Below, one piece after another: positions 34,577 to 42,861 of a stretch of 50,054 nt of DNA. Location of the stretch: assembly GCA_023411815.1 (NCBI GenBank), contig JAEYOJ010000166.1:1-50054 (forward strand). Reading direction: 5' to 3'. The translations under genes and the position numbers were made by a program. Under the pieces are notes generated by a model. It was not told the origin of the DNA. It saw only the letters and a program-made list of their open reading frames with translations, and searched no databases. The stretch is from Pseudomonadota bacterium (GTDB lineage Bacteria > Desulfobacterota > Desulfovibrionia > Desulfovibrionales > Desulfovibrionaceae). Position 1 is the first letter of the stretch. Each line of letters begins with the position of its first letter.

Positions 34577-34611
34577 AAGGGGCCGCAGGCGGCGGACGCC
34601 TGCGGCCCCTT
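34577..34611 (-). terminator. Attenuator terminator hairpin of ADH synthase leader (regions 3:4)
   Basis: On the minus strand AAGGGGCCGCAGGC, loop GTCCGCC, then GCCTGCGGCCCCTT: a perfect 14-bp stem, followed by T-GCCTT. The tract has too few U for a strong terminator, but the stem is very stable. It sits between the leader peptide stop (34634) and the synthase ATG (34510). Its 5' arm can pair instead with an upstream segment, as an attenuator requires. Confidence 0.7.
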
Positions 34612-34667
34612 GGGAGCGCTTTTGGTGTAGACCCTAGTCTCGCGCGCACCCCTGGCCACAGGCGTCC
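34594..34667 (-). promoter_or_regulatory. Antiterminator pairing (regions 2:3) of Phe attenuator
   Basis: The minus-strand segment GGACGCCTGTGGCC (34654-34667) begins six bases after the last Phe codon. It is complementary over 14 positions, with one G-U pair, to GGCCGCAGGCGTCC (34594-34607), the 5' arm and loop of the terminator. Pairing 2:3 would prevent the terminator. A ribosome stalled on the Phe codons leaves region 2 free; a ribosome at the leader stop covers it. This is the classical attenuation geometry. Confidence 0.72.
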
Positions 34668-34723
34668 TGCCTAAAAAAGAAAAAGAAGAAAAAGAAGCTG
34701 GCGCTGTGGGTAAGTGTATGCAT
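34634..34723 (-). CDS. Phe-rich leader peptide (29 residues)
   Basis: A minus-strand ORF reading MHTLTHSAS, then eight consecutive Phe codons (TTC/TTT alternating at 34673-34696), then RQDACGQGCARD and TAG. Such a run is expected only in a phenylalanine-sensing leader, as in pheA or pheST attenuation. Translation would slow here when charged tRNA-Phe is scarce. The ribosome site is weak (GGATAGAAG), and the predicted transcription start falls close to the ATG, so a short or missing 5' leader is possible. It has no use other than regulation. Confidence 0.7.
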   Translation of the reverse strand: MHTLTHSASFFFFFFFFRQDACGQGCARD

Positions 34724-34729
34724 GGATTG

Positions 34730-34758
34730 CTTCTATCCGTGGGGTAAAGGGTTGTCAA
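34730..34758 (-). promoter_or_regulatory. Candidate promoter of the Phe-leader transcript
   Basis: On the minus strand a perfect TTGACA (34753-34758), 17-base spacer, then TAGAAG (34730-34735). The -35 is perfect and the -10 has 4 of 6 matches. The start would lie at about 34723, right at the leader ATG, so either leaderless translation or an additional upstream start from the marR direction must be considered. Confidence 0.45.
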
Positions 34759-34832
34759 CCGCCTCTGCCTCTGGCGCAGTCACCCGCATCGGCCCGCATC
34801 GGCAAACAATTCCCTGGACTGGCCGGAAAGCT

Positions 34833-35276
34833 CTATGCCACCTGTGAGGACCCGATATCCATATGGGACTGGAACTGGTCGAGCATGCCGGAGAGCCTTG
34901 CCAAGGTTACCTGCTCTTCGCTGAACATGACCCTGTCCATCGAATCAAGGGCCAGCCTGCTCAGGGAGGCGAGCACCTCGATGCCTTCGCTGGTGATATG
35001 GACCCGCAAATGCCTTCTATCCTCGGATTCCCGCCTGAGCCTGATGAGTGCGGCCTTTTCCAGGATCGACAAGGCGCGCCGCATGGCAGACTGGTCTCGG
35101 CCGAACACCGTCGTGGATATGTATTTCAGGGGAACCCCCTTGCCCGCTGGAATTGCCGCCAGGAAGACGAAGTGCTCGAAACTCCAGGTCAGGCCGGCAT
35201 GCCTGAAGGCCGTATTGATGGTCCGGCGCATGACGGAATGGACGAGGAACAGTTTGGATATTAGGTCATTTGTCAT
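34833..35276 (-). CDS. MarR-family transcriptional regulator
   Basis: A 147-residue winged-helix protein: LKYISTTVFGRDQSAMRRALSILEKAALIRLRRESEDRRHLRVHI is the recognition helix and wing (about residues 50-100). The flanking helices form the dimer (NTAFRHAGLTWSFEHFVFL, and VLASLSRLALDSMDRVMF). The effector is unknown. The start at 35276 has a GGAG about 11 bases upstream. It lies on the strand leading to ADH synthase but is probably a separate unit; it is divergent from the TetR gene. Confidence 0.78.
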   Translation of the reverse strand: MTNDLISKLFLVHSVMRRTINTAFRHAGLTWSFEHFVFLAAIPAGKGVPLKYISTTVFGRDQSAMRRALSILEKAALIRLRRESEDRRHLRVHITSEGIEVLASLSRLALDSMDRVMFSEEQVTLARLSGMLDQFQSHMDIGSSQVA

Positions 35277-35639
35277 CGCAGCCGATTCTCCAAGTCTGGT
35301 GTGCCATCTCAGCTATGCTGCTTCTTTCTGATAACTAACCCGCAGCCATTTCGTATTCACCGACACGAGCCAGCCATATGGTCTCTCGCTCACGCGAGGG
35401 CGAACTTGGCGCTGGTGCATTTTAAGAACACCAGCATCCGGCTCCCCTATCGACGAAACTCCACACGATACGCGCGTGTTGCGCCAGGGAATCCAGGCTG
35501 GCATCGTCGGGCCTCATGAAATCGCAAATATCTAAATCTAAATTTAAAGTCAAATGCCTGGTTCAACTTTACAAGCCAAATTGTAAATTTGAATTTTAAT
35601 CAGTTTGACCTCGTTCAAGCCTTGATCTATTTACAACTC
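35277..35639. other. Divergent intergenic region between MarR and TetR genes
   Basis: About 360 bases. The right third is markedly AT-rich (35521-35610) and holds the palindrome listed separately. The left part shows no gene. Both regulators may control this divergent region. Confidence 0.5.
35568..35587. promoter_or_regulatory. Palindromic operator candidate TTTACAA-N6-TTGTAAA
   Basis: TTTACAAGCCAAATTGTAAA is a perfect 7+6+7 inverted repeat, 53 bases upstream of the TetR ATG in an AT-rich patch. Position and shape fit an autoregulatory TetR-family operator. A related AATTTAAA motif lies 20 bases upstream. Confidence 0.5.
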
Positions 35640-36329
35640 ATGACCGAACAAAAGCTGGACCGCACGTTCGAGGATTCCCGCAGTGCCGCCGAAAACGCCA
35701 AAGCGCGTCAGAGGCTTATCGAGGCCGCCCTGCGCGTCTTCGCCGAAAAGGGCTACGATCGCACGTTGAGCCGGGATATCGCCGCTGTCGCAGGGGTCAG
35801 CCCGGCAGCCATCAACTACTACTTCGGCGGAAAAGAAGGACTCTACAAGGCGGTGTATGGGGAGGCCCACAAGGGGCTCGTGACCTTGGGGCAGATCGAA
35901 GCCATTCTCAACGCAGGGAAATCGCCTTCCGAATCCCTGCGCGACCTCATCCAACTGCTCATCCGTTCACTGCTGTCCACGACCAACTGCAAGTGCTACC
36001 TGCAACTCGTGACACGCGAGATGACCGCCCCCACCCCGGCGCTGGACGCGTACATCCAAGAGGAGTTCCGGCCCAAGATCGAGGGCATGAGGAAGATCGT
36101 GGCCTCGGCAGCCGGCCTGCCCGTCGGGCATCCCACGGTGGCGGCCTGCACCGCGAGCGTCCTGGCGCAATGCGCGTTCCTGTTCCAAAACCACCGCACG
36201 CTGCCTGTCCTGTTTTCTGATTTGGCCCTGACGCCCGAGTGCGCTGAGGCCATAGCGGAACATATCTTCGATTTCTCCATGGCTGGAATTCAGGCGCTTG
36301 CCGACAAGGCCAATAAGGAAAAACCGTAA
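35640..36329 (+). CDS. TetR-family regulator, CecR/DUF1956 type
   Basis: A 229-residue repressor. N-terminal HTH: RQRLIEAALRVFAEKGYDRTLSRDIAAVAGVSPAAINYYFGGKEGLYKAVY. The C-terminal part (YLQLVTREMTAPTPALDAYI, FRPKIEGMRKIV, FLFQNHRTLPVLF) matches the CecR/CerR-type ligand domain (DUF1956). Typical targets are efflux pump genes; none is adjacent. The start at 35640 is an ATG; the frame opens at a TTG at 35589 inside the operator and is less plausible. It is followed by a two-hairpin terminator. Confidence 0.82.
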   Translation: MTEQKLDRTFEDSRSAAENAKARQRLIEAALRVFAEKGYDRTLSRDIAAVAGVSPAAINYYFGGKEGLYKAVYGEAHKGLVTLGQIEAILNAGKSPSESLRDLIQLLIRSLLSTTNCKCYLQLVTREMTAPTPALDAYIQEEFRPKIEGMRKIVASAAGLPVGHPTVAACTASVLAQCAFLFQNHRTLPVLFSDLALTPECAEAIAEHIFDFSMAGIQALADKANKEKP

Positions 36330-36346
36330 AGGCATGTCTTCCGTCC

Positions 36347-36422
36347 CCCTGATGGCCGGGCATAGCCCGACCATCAGGGCTGTCAGCCGCCCTGCGTGGA
36401 TAGCCCGAGCGGCGGTTTTTTT
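36347..36422 (+). terminator. Two tandem hairpins after the TetR gene
   Basis: First hairpin: CCCTGATGG-c-CGGGC / GCCCG-a-CCATCAGGG (36347-36379, 14 bp). Second hairpin: CCGCC / GGCGG (36387-36415) followed by seven T (36416-36422). Together they separate the TetR gene from the convergent creatininase-family gene. Confidence 0.8.
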
Positions 36423-36431
36423 CCTCCGCCG

Positions 36432-37157
36432 TTAATCCGATTCCTCCATATCCGCCAACATCACCGCAAGTCGCGACACGGCCAATTCGAACAATTCCGC
36501 TCCTATTTCCGGCGTCGCCTTTTCCTGTCGGGCATCGATGATGCCCGTTTCAGTCACGTGCCTGCGCACAAGGTCCAGGCTCGTCCTGAAGCGGGCTTCC
36601 TTCATGTCGCGGCCGAACAGCTCGGGCTTGGCCAAGCCCGGCCGCACATGCATGGCCAGCGCGGCTTCGCTGCCGCCACCGTGGCCGACCCTGCCCAGGC
36701 CCAGTTCGTCCTCGTGCGCATTGATCTCGGGCATGCGCCACCATTGGGCCCAGACGTATCTCATACCAGGCAGGCGGTAGCCCATCTCTGCCATGGCATT
36801 CTGGATGCAGCCCTCGTTGCCGCCATGGCCGTTGACCAGCAGGAAATTCCGAAACCCATGGCGGTGCAGGCTCGCCACGCAGTCGCGGATCATGGCCGTG
36901 TACGTGTCGGGCATGAAGGAAATGGTGCCCGGGAATTCCATGTGCACGTAAAGCGACATGCCCGGAGCGAGCGTGGGAGCCACGAGCCGCTGCGAGCGGC
37001 GGCCCGCTTCCTGGGCCATGGCCTGGGCGATGAACGCGTCGGTACCCAGCGGCAGGGCCAGGCCGTGCTGCTCCACGCTGCCCAGGGGAACAATGATCGT
37101 TCGGCTTTGTTTCAAATAGGCCTGCACCTCGGGCCAAGTCTGCTCCATAAGCAGCAT
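36432..37157 (-). CDS. Creatininase-family amidohydrolase
   Basis: A 241-residue binuclear-metal hydrolase of the creatininase/MftE type. Ligand-rich motifs are visible: VPLGSVEQHGLALPLGTDAFIAQ (E and H), LLVNGHGGNEGCIQ (HGGN), and WWRMPEI...HGGGSEAALAM (H and E). Related enzymes include creatininase, formamide hydrolases and the mycofactocin protein MftE. GGAG lies six bases before the ATG at 37157. The natural substrate is not clear; no mycofactocin genes are adjacent. Confidence 0.8.
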   Translation of the reverse strand: MLLMEQTWPEVQAYLKQSRTIIVPLGSVEQHGLALPLGTDAFIAQAMAQEAGRRSQRLVAPTLAPGMSLYVHMEFPGTISFMPDTYTAMIRDCVASLHRHGFRNFLLVNGHGGNEGCIQNAMAEMGYRLPGMRYVWAQWWRMPEINAHEDELGLGRVGHGGGSEAALAMHVRPGLAKPELFGRDMKEARFRTSLDLVRRHVTETGIIDARQEKATPEIGAELFELAVSRLAVMLADMEESD

Positions 37158-37297
37158 TGCATACTCCTTGCGGGATAATCATGACGAGAAGCGCGTCATG
37201 CCAGCCGCAGGGCCCGACCTGATCAATGTTGATCTTGACATGGCGCCAGTCATGTTTAGCCTGTTTTGTCCCCACAGACCAGACACAGGAGAACGTC

Positions 37298-37534
37298 ATG
37301 CCTCTATACGAATACCGTTGCGACGCCTGCGCCCATGAATTCGAGGACATCCGCCCAGCCAGCGAGGACACCCCACTTCCCTGTCCCAACTGCGCCAAGC
37401 CCGAAGCGCGGCGTATGGTGTCGGCCGTGCACCTCAAAGGTAATCCCAGCCCGCTCAAGGACTATGGAACGGTCAAGATGGCGCCCAAAATGGGTGGCAA
37501 GCCAAGCGGATGCGGCAGCGGCGGCTTCTCCTGA
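37298..37534 (+). CDS. FmdB-family zinc-ribbon protein
   Basis: A 78-residue small zinc ribbon: MPLYEYRCDACAHEFEDI, then LPCPNCAKPEARRMV, with four Cys in two CxxC pairs, and a Gly/Ser/Cys tail (SGCGSGGFS). FmdB proteins were first linked to formamidase regulation; the general role is unknown. The start at 37298 follows GGAGA by four bases. It lies next to a creatininase-family gene (divergent), a possible functional hint. Confidence 0.82.
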   Translation: MPLYEYRCDACAHEFEDIRPASEDTPLPCPNCAKPEARRMVSAVHLKGNPSPLKDYGTVKMAPKMGGKPSGCGSGGFS

Positions 37535-37901
37535 GGCTAGCTCCGAGGCTTCGGTCGAAGCAGCTCAACAAGCTCGGGAGCCTTGGTGCTCCCGAGCCGC
37601 AGATCACCAGATTACACGTTGCCAAGGCAACTCGTTGCACTATTCATCGGAGTCCGCACAGACCCGCCAATCTAGACGCCATCCTTGAGCAGCTTCTCAT
37701 GAAGCCTGGTTCGCCCTCAGCCCTGAACCGACTTCACGCTGTGCTGTGAAACCTTGTTCGATGATGAGCAAGCACCTTGGAAAGAAATCCATGATTCGGC
37801 CTTCCCCGCAGGGTTCTTTCACCCTCGACCGCATCTGCGCTGCTGGTATAGTATTCAGCCGTTTCCGGATACCGGCTTCGGCATTTCCGGGCGGCATGTG
37901 A
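37535..37901. other. Intergenic region with a hairpin
   Basis: About 365 bases. A perfect 10-bp hairpin GCTCGGGAGC / GCTCCCGAGC (37572-37597, loop CTTGGT) lies 38 bases after the FmdB stop but has no T-run. The rest may be eroded 5' sequence of the molybdoenzyme gene or unrelated DNA; I see no intact gene. Confidence 0.45.
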
Positions 37902-38972
37902 GCCAAACGGCTCTTACGCCTGCCTAACCGCCAGCCCGCGGCCGCACCGCTGACCGAGACGGTGACAGTATTCGGCGAGAAGATGCCCATTTCGCTTGAG
38001 TCCACCCTGTTGGCCATGGCCGAAAGGCTGGGACTGCCGGGTTACGGTCAGAACGCCTTCGGGCCGGGTCTGCATCTGCGGCGTGATGAAGACATGTACC
38101 TGCGCATGGTCGCCAACATCGCCTTTGGCGAGAAGCCAGACGGATCGGAAAAGGTTCCGGCTGCCAGCCCAGAGGAGATCGAGCTGTTCGTCAAGGCCCG
38201 CCGCCACCTGCCACCCTCGGTCTTCGACGCCCAGCGCTGGAAGGGCGTAATCGGCGAGGATATGTGGCCGCATGCCGTCTACGTCATGAACCGCGGCGGT
38301 CGCTTCCAGAACTATCGCCAAGCGTACAAGGACGGGCAGTTGGTCAACAAGTACGGCAAGATGGTCGGCCTGTACTTCGAGAACCTGGTCAAGGCCAAGA
38401 ACTCCATGACCGGCAAGCCCTATCTGCCGCACGGCAACTATGTGCAAAGTCCTCTGGACTGCACCGGCAAGCCCATCGAGGATGTCGCCGCCGGTTACGA
38501 CCTGACGCTCGTCACCTACAAGGCCGTGTCGCAGACCAAAAGCCGCACGGGTGGAAACTACTGGTTGCAGGCGGTCTACCCCGAAAACTTCGTGGAGATC
38601 AGCGCGGCCGATTCACGCCGGCTTGGGCTCAAGGACGGCGATGTGGTCAAAGTCATATCGGCGAGCAACCCGGATGGTGTTTGGGACTTGGCCAACGGAA
38701 ACAAAAAGCCCATGGTCGGCAAGGTGCGTGTCACTGAAGGCTTGCGCCCCGGTGTGACCGCATTCTCCTTGGGCCATGGCCATTGGGCTTATGGTGCGAA
38801 CGGATTCAGCATCGACGGGGTTGCGATCACGGCCGACGGCCGTCGCGCGACGGGCGTGCATGCCAATGCTGCCATGCGTCTGGACCCGGTGCTCAAGAAC
38901 ACCGGTCTGGTGGACGTGGTGGGAGCCAGCGCCGTGTTCTACCAGAGCCAGGTAAAGCTGGTTAAGGTCTAG
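37902..38972 (+). pseudogene. Molybdopterin oxidoreductase fragment, TtrA-like C-terminal third
   Basis: A 356-codon open stretch, of which 337 codons start at a GTG at 37962. The frame is closed upstream by TGA at 37899. It aligns to the C-terminal third of tetrathionate-reductase type (TtrA) subunits, which are about 1,000 residues: GPGLHLRRDEDMYLRMVANIAF, then VVKVISASNPDGVWDLANG, and VTAFSLGHGHWAYGANGFSIDG with GVHANAAMRLDPVLKNTGLVD. The N-terminal Fe-S and molybdopterin domains are missing. It ends at a clean terminator. It lies beside the arsenic operon, so an arsenate or arsenite enzyme (Arr/Arx) is an alternative, but the tail is TtrA-like. Likely a decayed remnant. Confidence 0.75.
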
Positions 38973-38994
38973 CCGAGCACGCTTTGCTTGAACA

Positions 38995-39025
38995 AAGGGC
39001 CTCGGCGGACAACCGCCGGGGCCTT
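38995..39025. terminator. Bidirectional terminator between molybdoenzyme remnant and ars operon
   Basis: A stem AAGGGCCTCGGCGG / CCGCCGGGGCCTT with loop ACAA. On the plus strand TTCATTG follows; on the minus strand CTTTGTT follows. It serves the remnant from the left and the arsenic operon from the right. Confidence 0.7.
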
Positions 39026-39069
39026 CATTGTCTTATGGTGCCTGTCAGGATGTTCGCAGTCCTTTCGCG

Positions 39070-39498
<429 letters not shown>

Positions 39499-39507
39499 GG
39501 AAGCTCC

Positions 39508-40002
39508 TTAGGGTTTGTCGGCCGATGCCGACGGCATGGAGACGCGCTCCCAGGAGTCGCCCAGGGGCTTCTCGGCCCCTGATCTTTCCCACGCGACGAA
39601 CTCCCCAATGCTCCTTTTGATCGAATCCCTGATTTCCCGGACCTTGGCAAGTTTCTCCGCATGCGTACCGGTCAGCTTGGCCGGGTCGGGGAAAGGCAGG
39701 TGCAGCCTGTGGGTCATTCCGGGGAAGATCGGGCAGTTGCCTTCCTCGCTCTCGTCGCACACCGTAACGACATAGTGAAACATGCGACCCTGCTTGAAGA
39801 GCTGGAAGACGCTCTGGGTCTGCTTGGCCGAAAGATCGCTGCCTTCCTCCAGCATGGCCTCGACCACGAGGGGATTGATCTCCGTGGGTTCGAAGCCCGC
39901 GCTTTCCACGGCGTACTCGTCTCCGCCGAGCCTGCGCAGGTATTCCTCGGCCATCTGGCTGCGCGCGCTGTTGTGCACGCAGATGAACAGGACTCGCTTC
40001 AC
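39508..40002 (-). CDS. Second arsenate reductase-like ArsC paralogue
   Basis: A 164-residue low-molecular-weight phosphatase-fold protein with P-loop C-VHNSARS and shuttle cysteines in VTVCDESEEGNCP, so the thioredoxin-type triad is complete. It differs from the neighbouring ArsC throughout, and has an extra C-terminal 25 residues. The start is a GTG at 40002 after GGAGG. It lies between acr3 and arsC. Either a second arsenate reductase or a phosphatase acting on another oxyanion. Confidence 0.8.
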   Translation of the reverse strand: MKRVLFICVHNSARSQMAEEYLRRLGGDEYAVESAGFEPTEINPLVVEAMLEEGSDLSAKQTQSVFQLFKQGRMFHYVVTVCDESEEGNCPIFPGMTHRLHLPFPDPAKLTGTHAEKLAKVREIRDSIKRSIGEFVAWERSGAEKPLGDSWERVSMPSASADKP

Positions 40003-40086
40003 GGCTTGCCTCCGGGTAGATGGTTCCACCACAAAGCTACACTGGCATTGTGGCGATTCCACTACATTGGCAGCGGGGCCTGAGAA

Positions 40087-41190
40087 TTATTCCCTCGGGT
40101 CGGGCTTGCAGGTCACGTGGCACACGCCGCCGATCCTCTCGACTGCGTAAGGGAAGTACTTGCGCTTGAAGTACAAAGCCACATGGACCAGGCCGATGAG
40201 CACGGGCACTTCCACGAGCGGCCCGATGACCGCGGCGAAGGCCACGCCCGAATTGATGCCGAAGACCGCGATGGCCACGGCGATGGCCAGCTCGAAGTTG
40301 TTGGAGGCTGCGGTGAAGGAAAGCGTGGTGGACTGCTCGTAGGTCGCGCCGACCTTCATGGACATGAAGAAGGAGACCAGGAACATGACCAGGAAGTAGA
40401 CGCACAGCGGGATGGCGATGCGCACGACGTCCAGCGGCAGCTGCACGATGTGCTCGCCCTTGAGGGCGAACATGACCAGGATAGTGAACAGGAGGAAGAT
40501 GAGCGTGAAGGGGCTGACGGCCGGCACGAACTTCTGTTCGTACCACTCGCGGCCCTTGGTCTTGAGGCCTATGTAGCGCGAGAGCATGCCGGCGATGAAC
40601 GGGATGCCCAGGTAGATGAACACGCTCTGGGCGATCTGGCCCATGGAGATGTCCACGGCCGCGCCCTTCAGGCCGAACCAGCCGGGCAAGACGGTGATGA
40701 ACAAGTAGGCGTACACCGAGAAGAAGAGCACCTGGAAGATGGAGTTGAAGGCCACAAGGCCGGCGCAGTACTCGCAGTCGCCCTCGGCCAGGTCGTTCCA
40801 GACGATGACCATGGCGATGCAGCGCGCCAGGCCGATGAGGATCAGCCCGACCATGTATTCGTGATGGCCCGAGAGAAAGGCGATGGCCAGCAGAAACATG
40901 AGGATCGGCCCCACGATCCAGTTCTGCACCAACGACAGGGTCAGGACCTTCGAGTCCCGGAAGACGCGGTGCAGCTCCTCGTAGCGTACTTTCGCCAGCG
41001 GCGGGTACATCATGAGGATGAGGCCGATGGCGATGGGGATGTTCGTGGTGCCGACCTGGAAGTAGTTGATGACGTCCTGCACGCCCGGAGCCAGGTAGCC
41101 GGCCATGACGCCGACGAACATGGCCAGGAATATCCACAGGGTCAGGTAGCGGTCCAGGAAGGACAGGCGCTTGGTCACGGTCTCGGTCAT
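40087..41190 (-). CDS. acr3: Arsenite efflux transporter Acr3
   Basis: A 367-residue inner-membrane antiporter (BASS fold, ten helices). The conserved Cys-containing motif is GLARCIAMVIVWNDLAEGD, and the glutamate region is FTAASNNFELAIAVAIAVFGI. It exports As(III) as the exit step of the operon. The start at 41190 has GGAGG upstream. It is followed by two ArsC genes. Its closest family members are ACR3 group proteins rather than ArsB. Confidence 0.93.
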   Translation of the reverse strand: MTETVTKRLSFLDRYLTLWIFLAMFVGVMAGYLAPGVQDVINYFQVGTTNIPIAIGLILMMYPPLAKVRYEELHRVFRDSKVLTLSLVQNWIVGPILMFLLAIAFLSGHHEYMVGLILIGLARCIAMVIVWNDLAEGDCEYCAGLVAFNSIFQVLFFSVYAYLFITVLPGWFGLKGAAVDISMGQIAQSVFIYLGIPFIAGMLSRYIGLKTKGREWYEQKFVPAVSPFTLIFLLFTILVMFALKGEHIVQLPLDVVRIAIPLCVYFLVMFLVSFFMSMKVGATYEQSTTLSFTAASNNFELAIAVAIAVFGINSGVAFAAVIGPLVEVPVLIGLVHVALYFKRKYFPYAVERIGGVCHVTCKPDPRE

Positions 41191-41327
41191 TAGTGCAACC
41201 TCCTGCGGTATGTAAGGCGACAGCATCTACAGTTTAACAAGCGAACTGATTGGTCGCCAGGCAACGCCTGAGCGCCTTCAGGTTCAGGCAGGCGCGCAAA
41301 CACTAGCCTGTCGCTCCAGCCCAACAC

Positions 41328-42308
41328 TTATCGTTTGACGCCCTGCCCCGAGTTGCGGCTATACAGCCGCGCATTACGCGCTGATTCCTCGGCGCAGGAG
41401 CTTTCCCGCGCATAGCCGCACCCTTCGTCGGCCGGTGCAAGATCAAGAACTGCGCCGAGATCGCCTGCCACGGCAGGATTAGGAGCATGTGGCTCCGATG
41501 CCGACTGCAAAAGTGCGGGCGAGGAAGTCAGCACATAGGGAATGCTACGGGCGCCGGCCCTGGCCAGGAAGACTTTGTTTCGAAAGGATACTACCTGCAA
41601 CCGCAGGGACTCGCCCAATGACAGGCCCTCCCCTGAGGAAAACAGGGCGCCCACGGCCAAGGGAAGCGATCCGGACTCGGCAACGGCCCGACGGAAACCG
41701 TGAATGGCTTCCAGATCGCCGGGTTCGTTGGCCACGGGATAAAGCGCCAAGTCTTTGTGCAGATGAGACTTGCCGGCTAGCTCCTGCAACTCCATCTGGC
41801 AGACGAAGCAGCTGGGAGAGAAGAAGACCTTGACCGAGGCGTCCGGTCTGCCGAAGGCCGGCACCGGATCAAGCTGATCACGCGCGAAGCCGGCCAGGGC
41901 CGCCACGAAGACCACGACCCAGACCACCGCTATCCTGGCCAGTAGCTTCGATTCGGACAGCAGCATGAGCACGGTGATTCCAAGCAAGGCAGCGACGATC
42001 AGACAGCTCAAACACGGCGCTGTCACCGCCTGCACGGCCAACAGAAACGCATCCACGACAAGCCCGGCCGTGAGCAGCAGAGTGAAGGATGTGGATATCT
42101 TCCTGCGCTTCCATTGAAGCAGAAGGAGCATAGATATGCCGAGGAAAAAGGCCGCGCCTATCCAGTACAGATCCAGCCCGAGGATCGCCGCGCCCTTGAA
42201 CAGCGCGCAGCCTTCCGTGGCGCAAACCGCGTCGGTCAGGCCCAAGGCGGCAAGGATGCAGAATGCGGTTCCGGCCAGGGAAAAAAGAATCGCGGCTGCG
42301 CGTCTCAT
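41328..42308 (-). CDS. VKOR-like/thioredoxin-like fusion membrane protein
   Basis: A 326-residue fusion. Residues 1-140 form about four to five membrane helices with a loop cysteine pair C29/C34 (CATEGC) and an in-membrane CXXC, C99/C102 (CLSC). This is the layout of VKOR-type disulfide-generating enzymes. Residues about 150-326 form a soluble thioredoxin-like domain with C167/C170 (SPSCFVCQ). A C-terminal Cys pair also lies in GCGYARESSC. The start at 42308 follows AGGAG by five bases. In an arsenic operon with CcdA and thioredoxins it most likely moves electrons or disulfides across the membrane. I do not know a characterised homologue. Confidence 0.65.
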   Translation of the reverse strand: MRRAAAILFSLAGTAFCILAALGLTDAVCATEGCALFKGAAILGLDLYWIGAAFFLGISMLLLLQWKRRKISTSFTLLLTAGLVVDAFLLAVQAVTAPCLSCLIVAALLGITVLMLLSESKLLARIAVVWVVVFVAALAGFARDQLDPVPAFGRPDASVKVFFSPSCFVCQMELQELAGKSHLHKDLALYPVANEPGDLEAIHGFRRAVAESGSLPLAVGALFSSGEGLSLGESLRLQVVSFRNKVFLARAGARSIPYVLTSSPALLQSASEPHAPNPAVAGDLGAVLDLAPADEGCGYARESSCAEESARNARLYSRNSGQGVKR

Positions 42309-42346
42309 GGTGGCTCCTGTTTGCATGACGGCCATGGCCGCACCAG

Positions 42347-42799
42347 TTAGCTTACGCCAAGTTCCTTGAGCACGGCCACGATGCTTTCCTTGTCCATGAA
42401 ACCCTCATGGCGCATGATTTCCCGGCCCTTGGCATCGAAGAATATCTGCGTGGGGATGGCCCGGATGCCGAAACGATCGGCCTGATCGCGGTGGATGCCG
42501 ACGTCGATGAATACGATAGCCGCCCGGCCCTCGTACTCCTTCTCAAGCTCGGCCAGGATAGGCTCCATCATCTTGCAGGGAATGCAACTTTTTGCCCCCA
42601 AATCCACCATCGTGACCGTACCGGGTACAGGCACCGCCTGGGGGGATGCGGCCCCGGAGGAGGTGGCCGAACCTGATTGTTCCCTCGAGGCCCGCTCCTG
42701 CCGCATGTCCTCATCCGCCACGCGAGGCTTGTTGCTCAACACCAGGGCGACGACCACCAAGGCGATGGCCACTCCAAGATATACATAGCTTTTTTGCAC
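42347..42799 (-). CDS. Membrane-anchored thioredoxin-like protein
   Basis: A 150-residue protein: N-terminal anchor helix (YVYLGVAIALVVVALVL), a charged linker, then a thioredoxin domain. The redox motif is GAKSCIPCKMMEPIL (CIPC), with the cis-Pro in AIPTQIFFD. The core is almost identical to the thioredoxin at 45043-45420. The start is a GTG at 42799 after AGGAG. It faces the periplasm, and is probably reduced by CcdA. It lies between ArsP-type permease and VKOR-like protein genes. Confidence 0.8.
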   Translation of the reverse strand: MQKSYVYLGVAIALVVVALVLSNKPRVADEDMRQERASREQSGSATSSGAASPQAVPVPGTVTMVDLGAKSCIPCKMMEPILAELEKEYEGRAAIVFIDVGIHRDQADRFGIRAIPTQIFFDAKGREIMRHEGFMDKESIVAVLKELGVS

Positions 42800-42861
42800 C
42801 GGGTTCTCCTTTGGGTCCTGCTCGACCTGCTCACGGATTGACGGACAGGTCGGCCGGGCTC

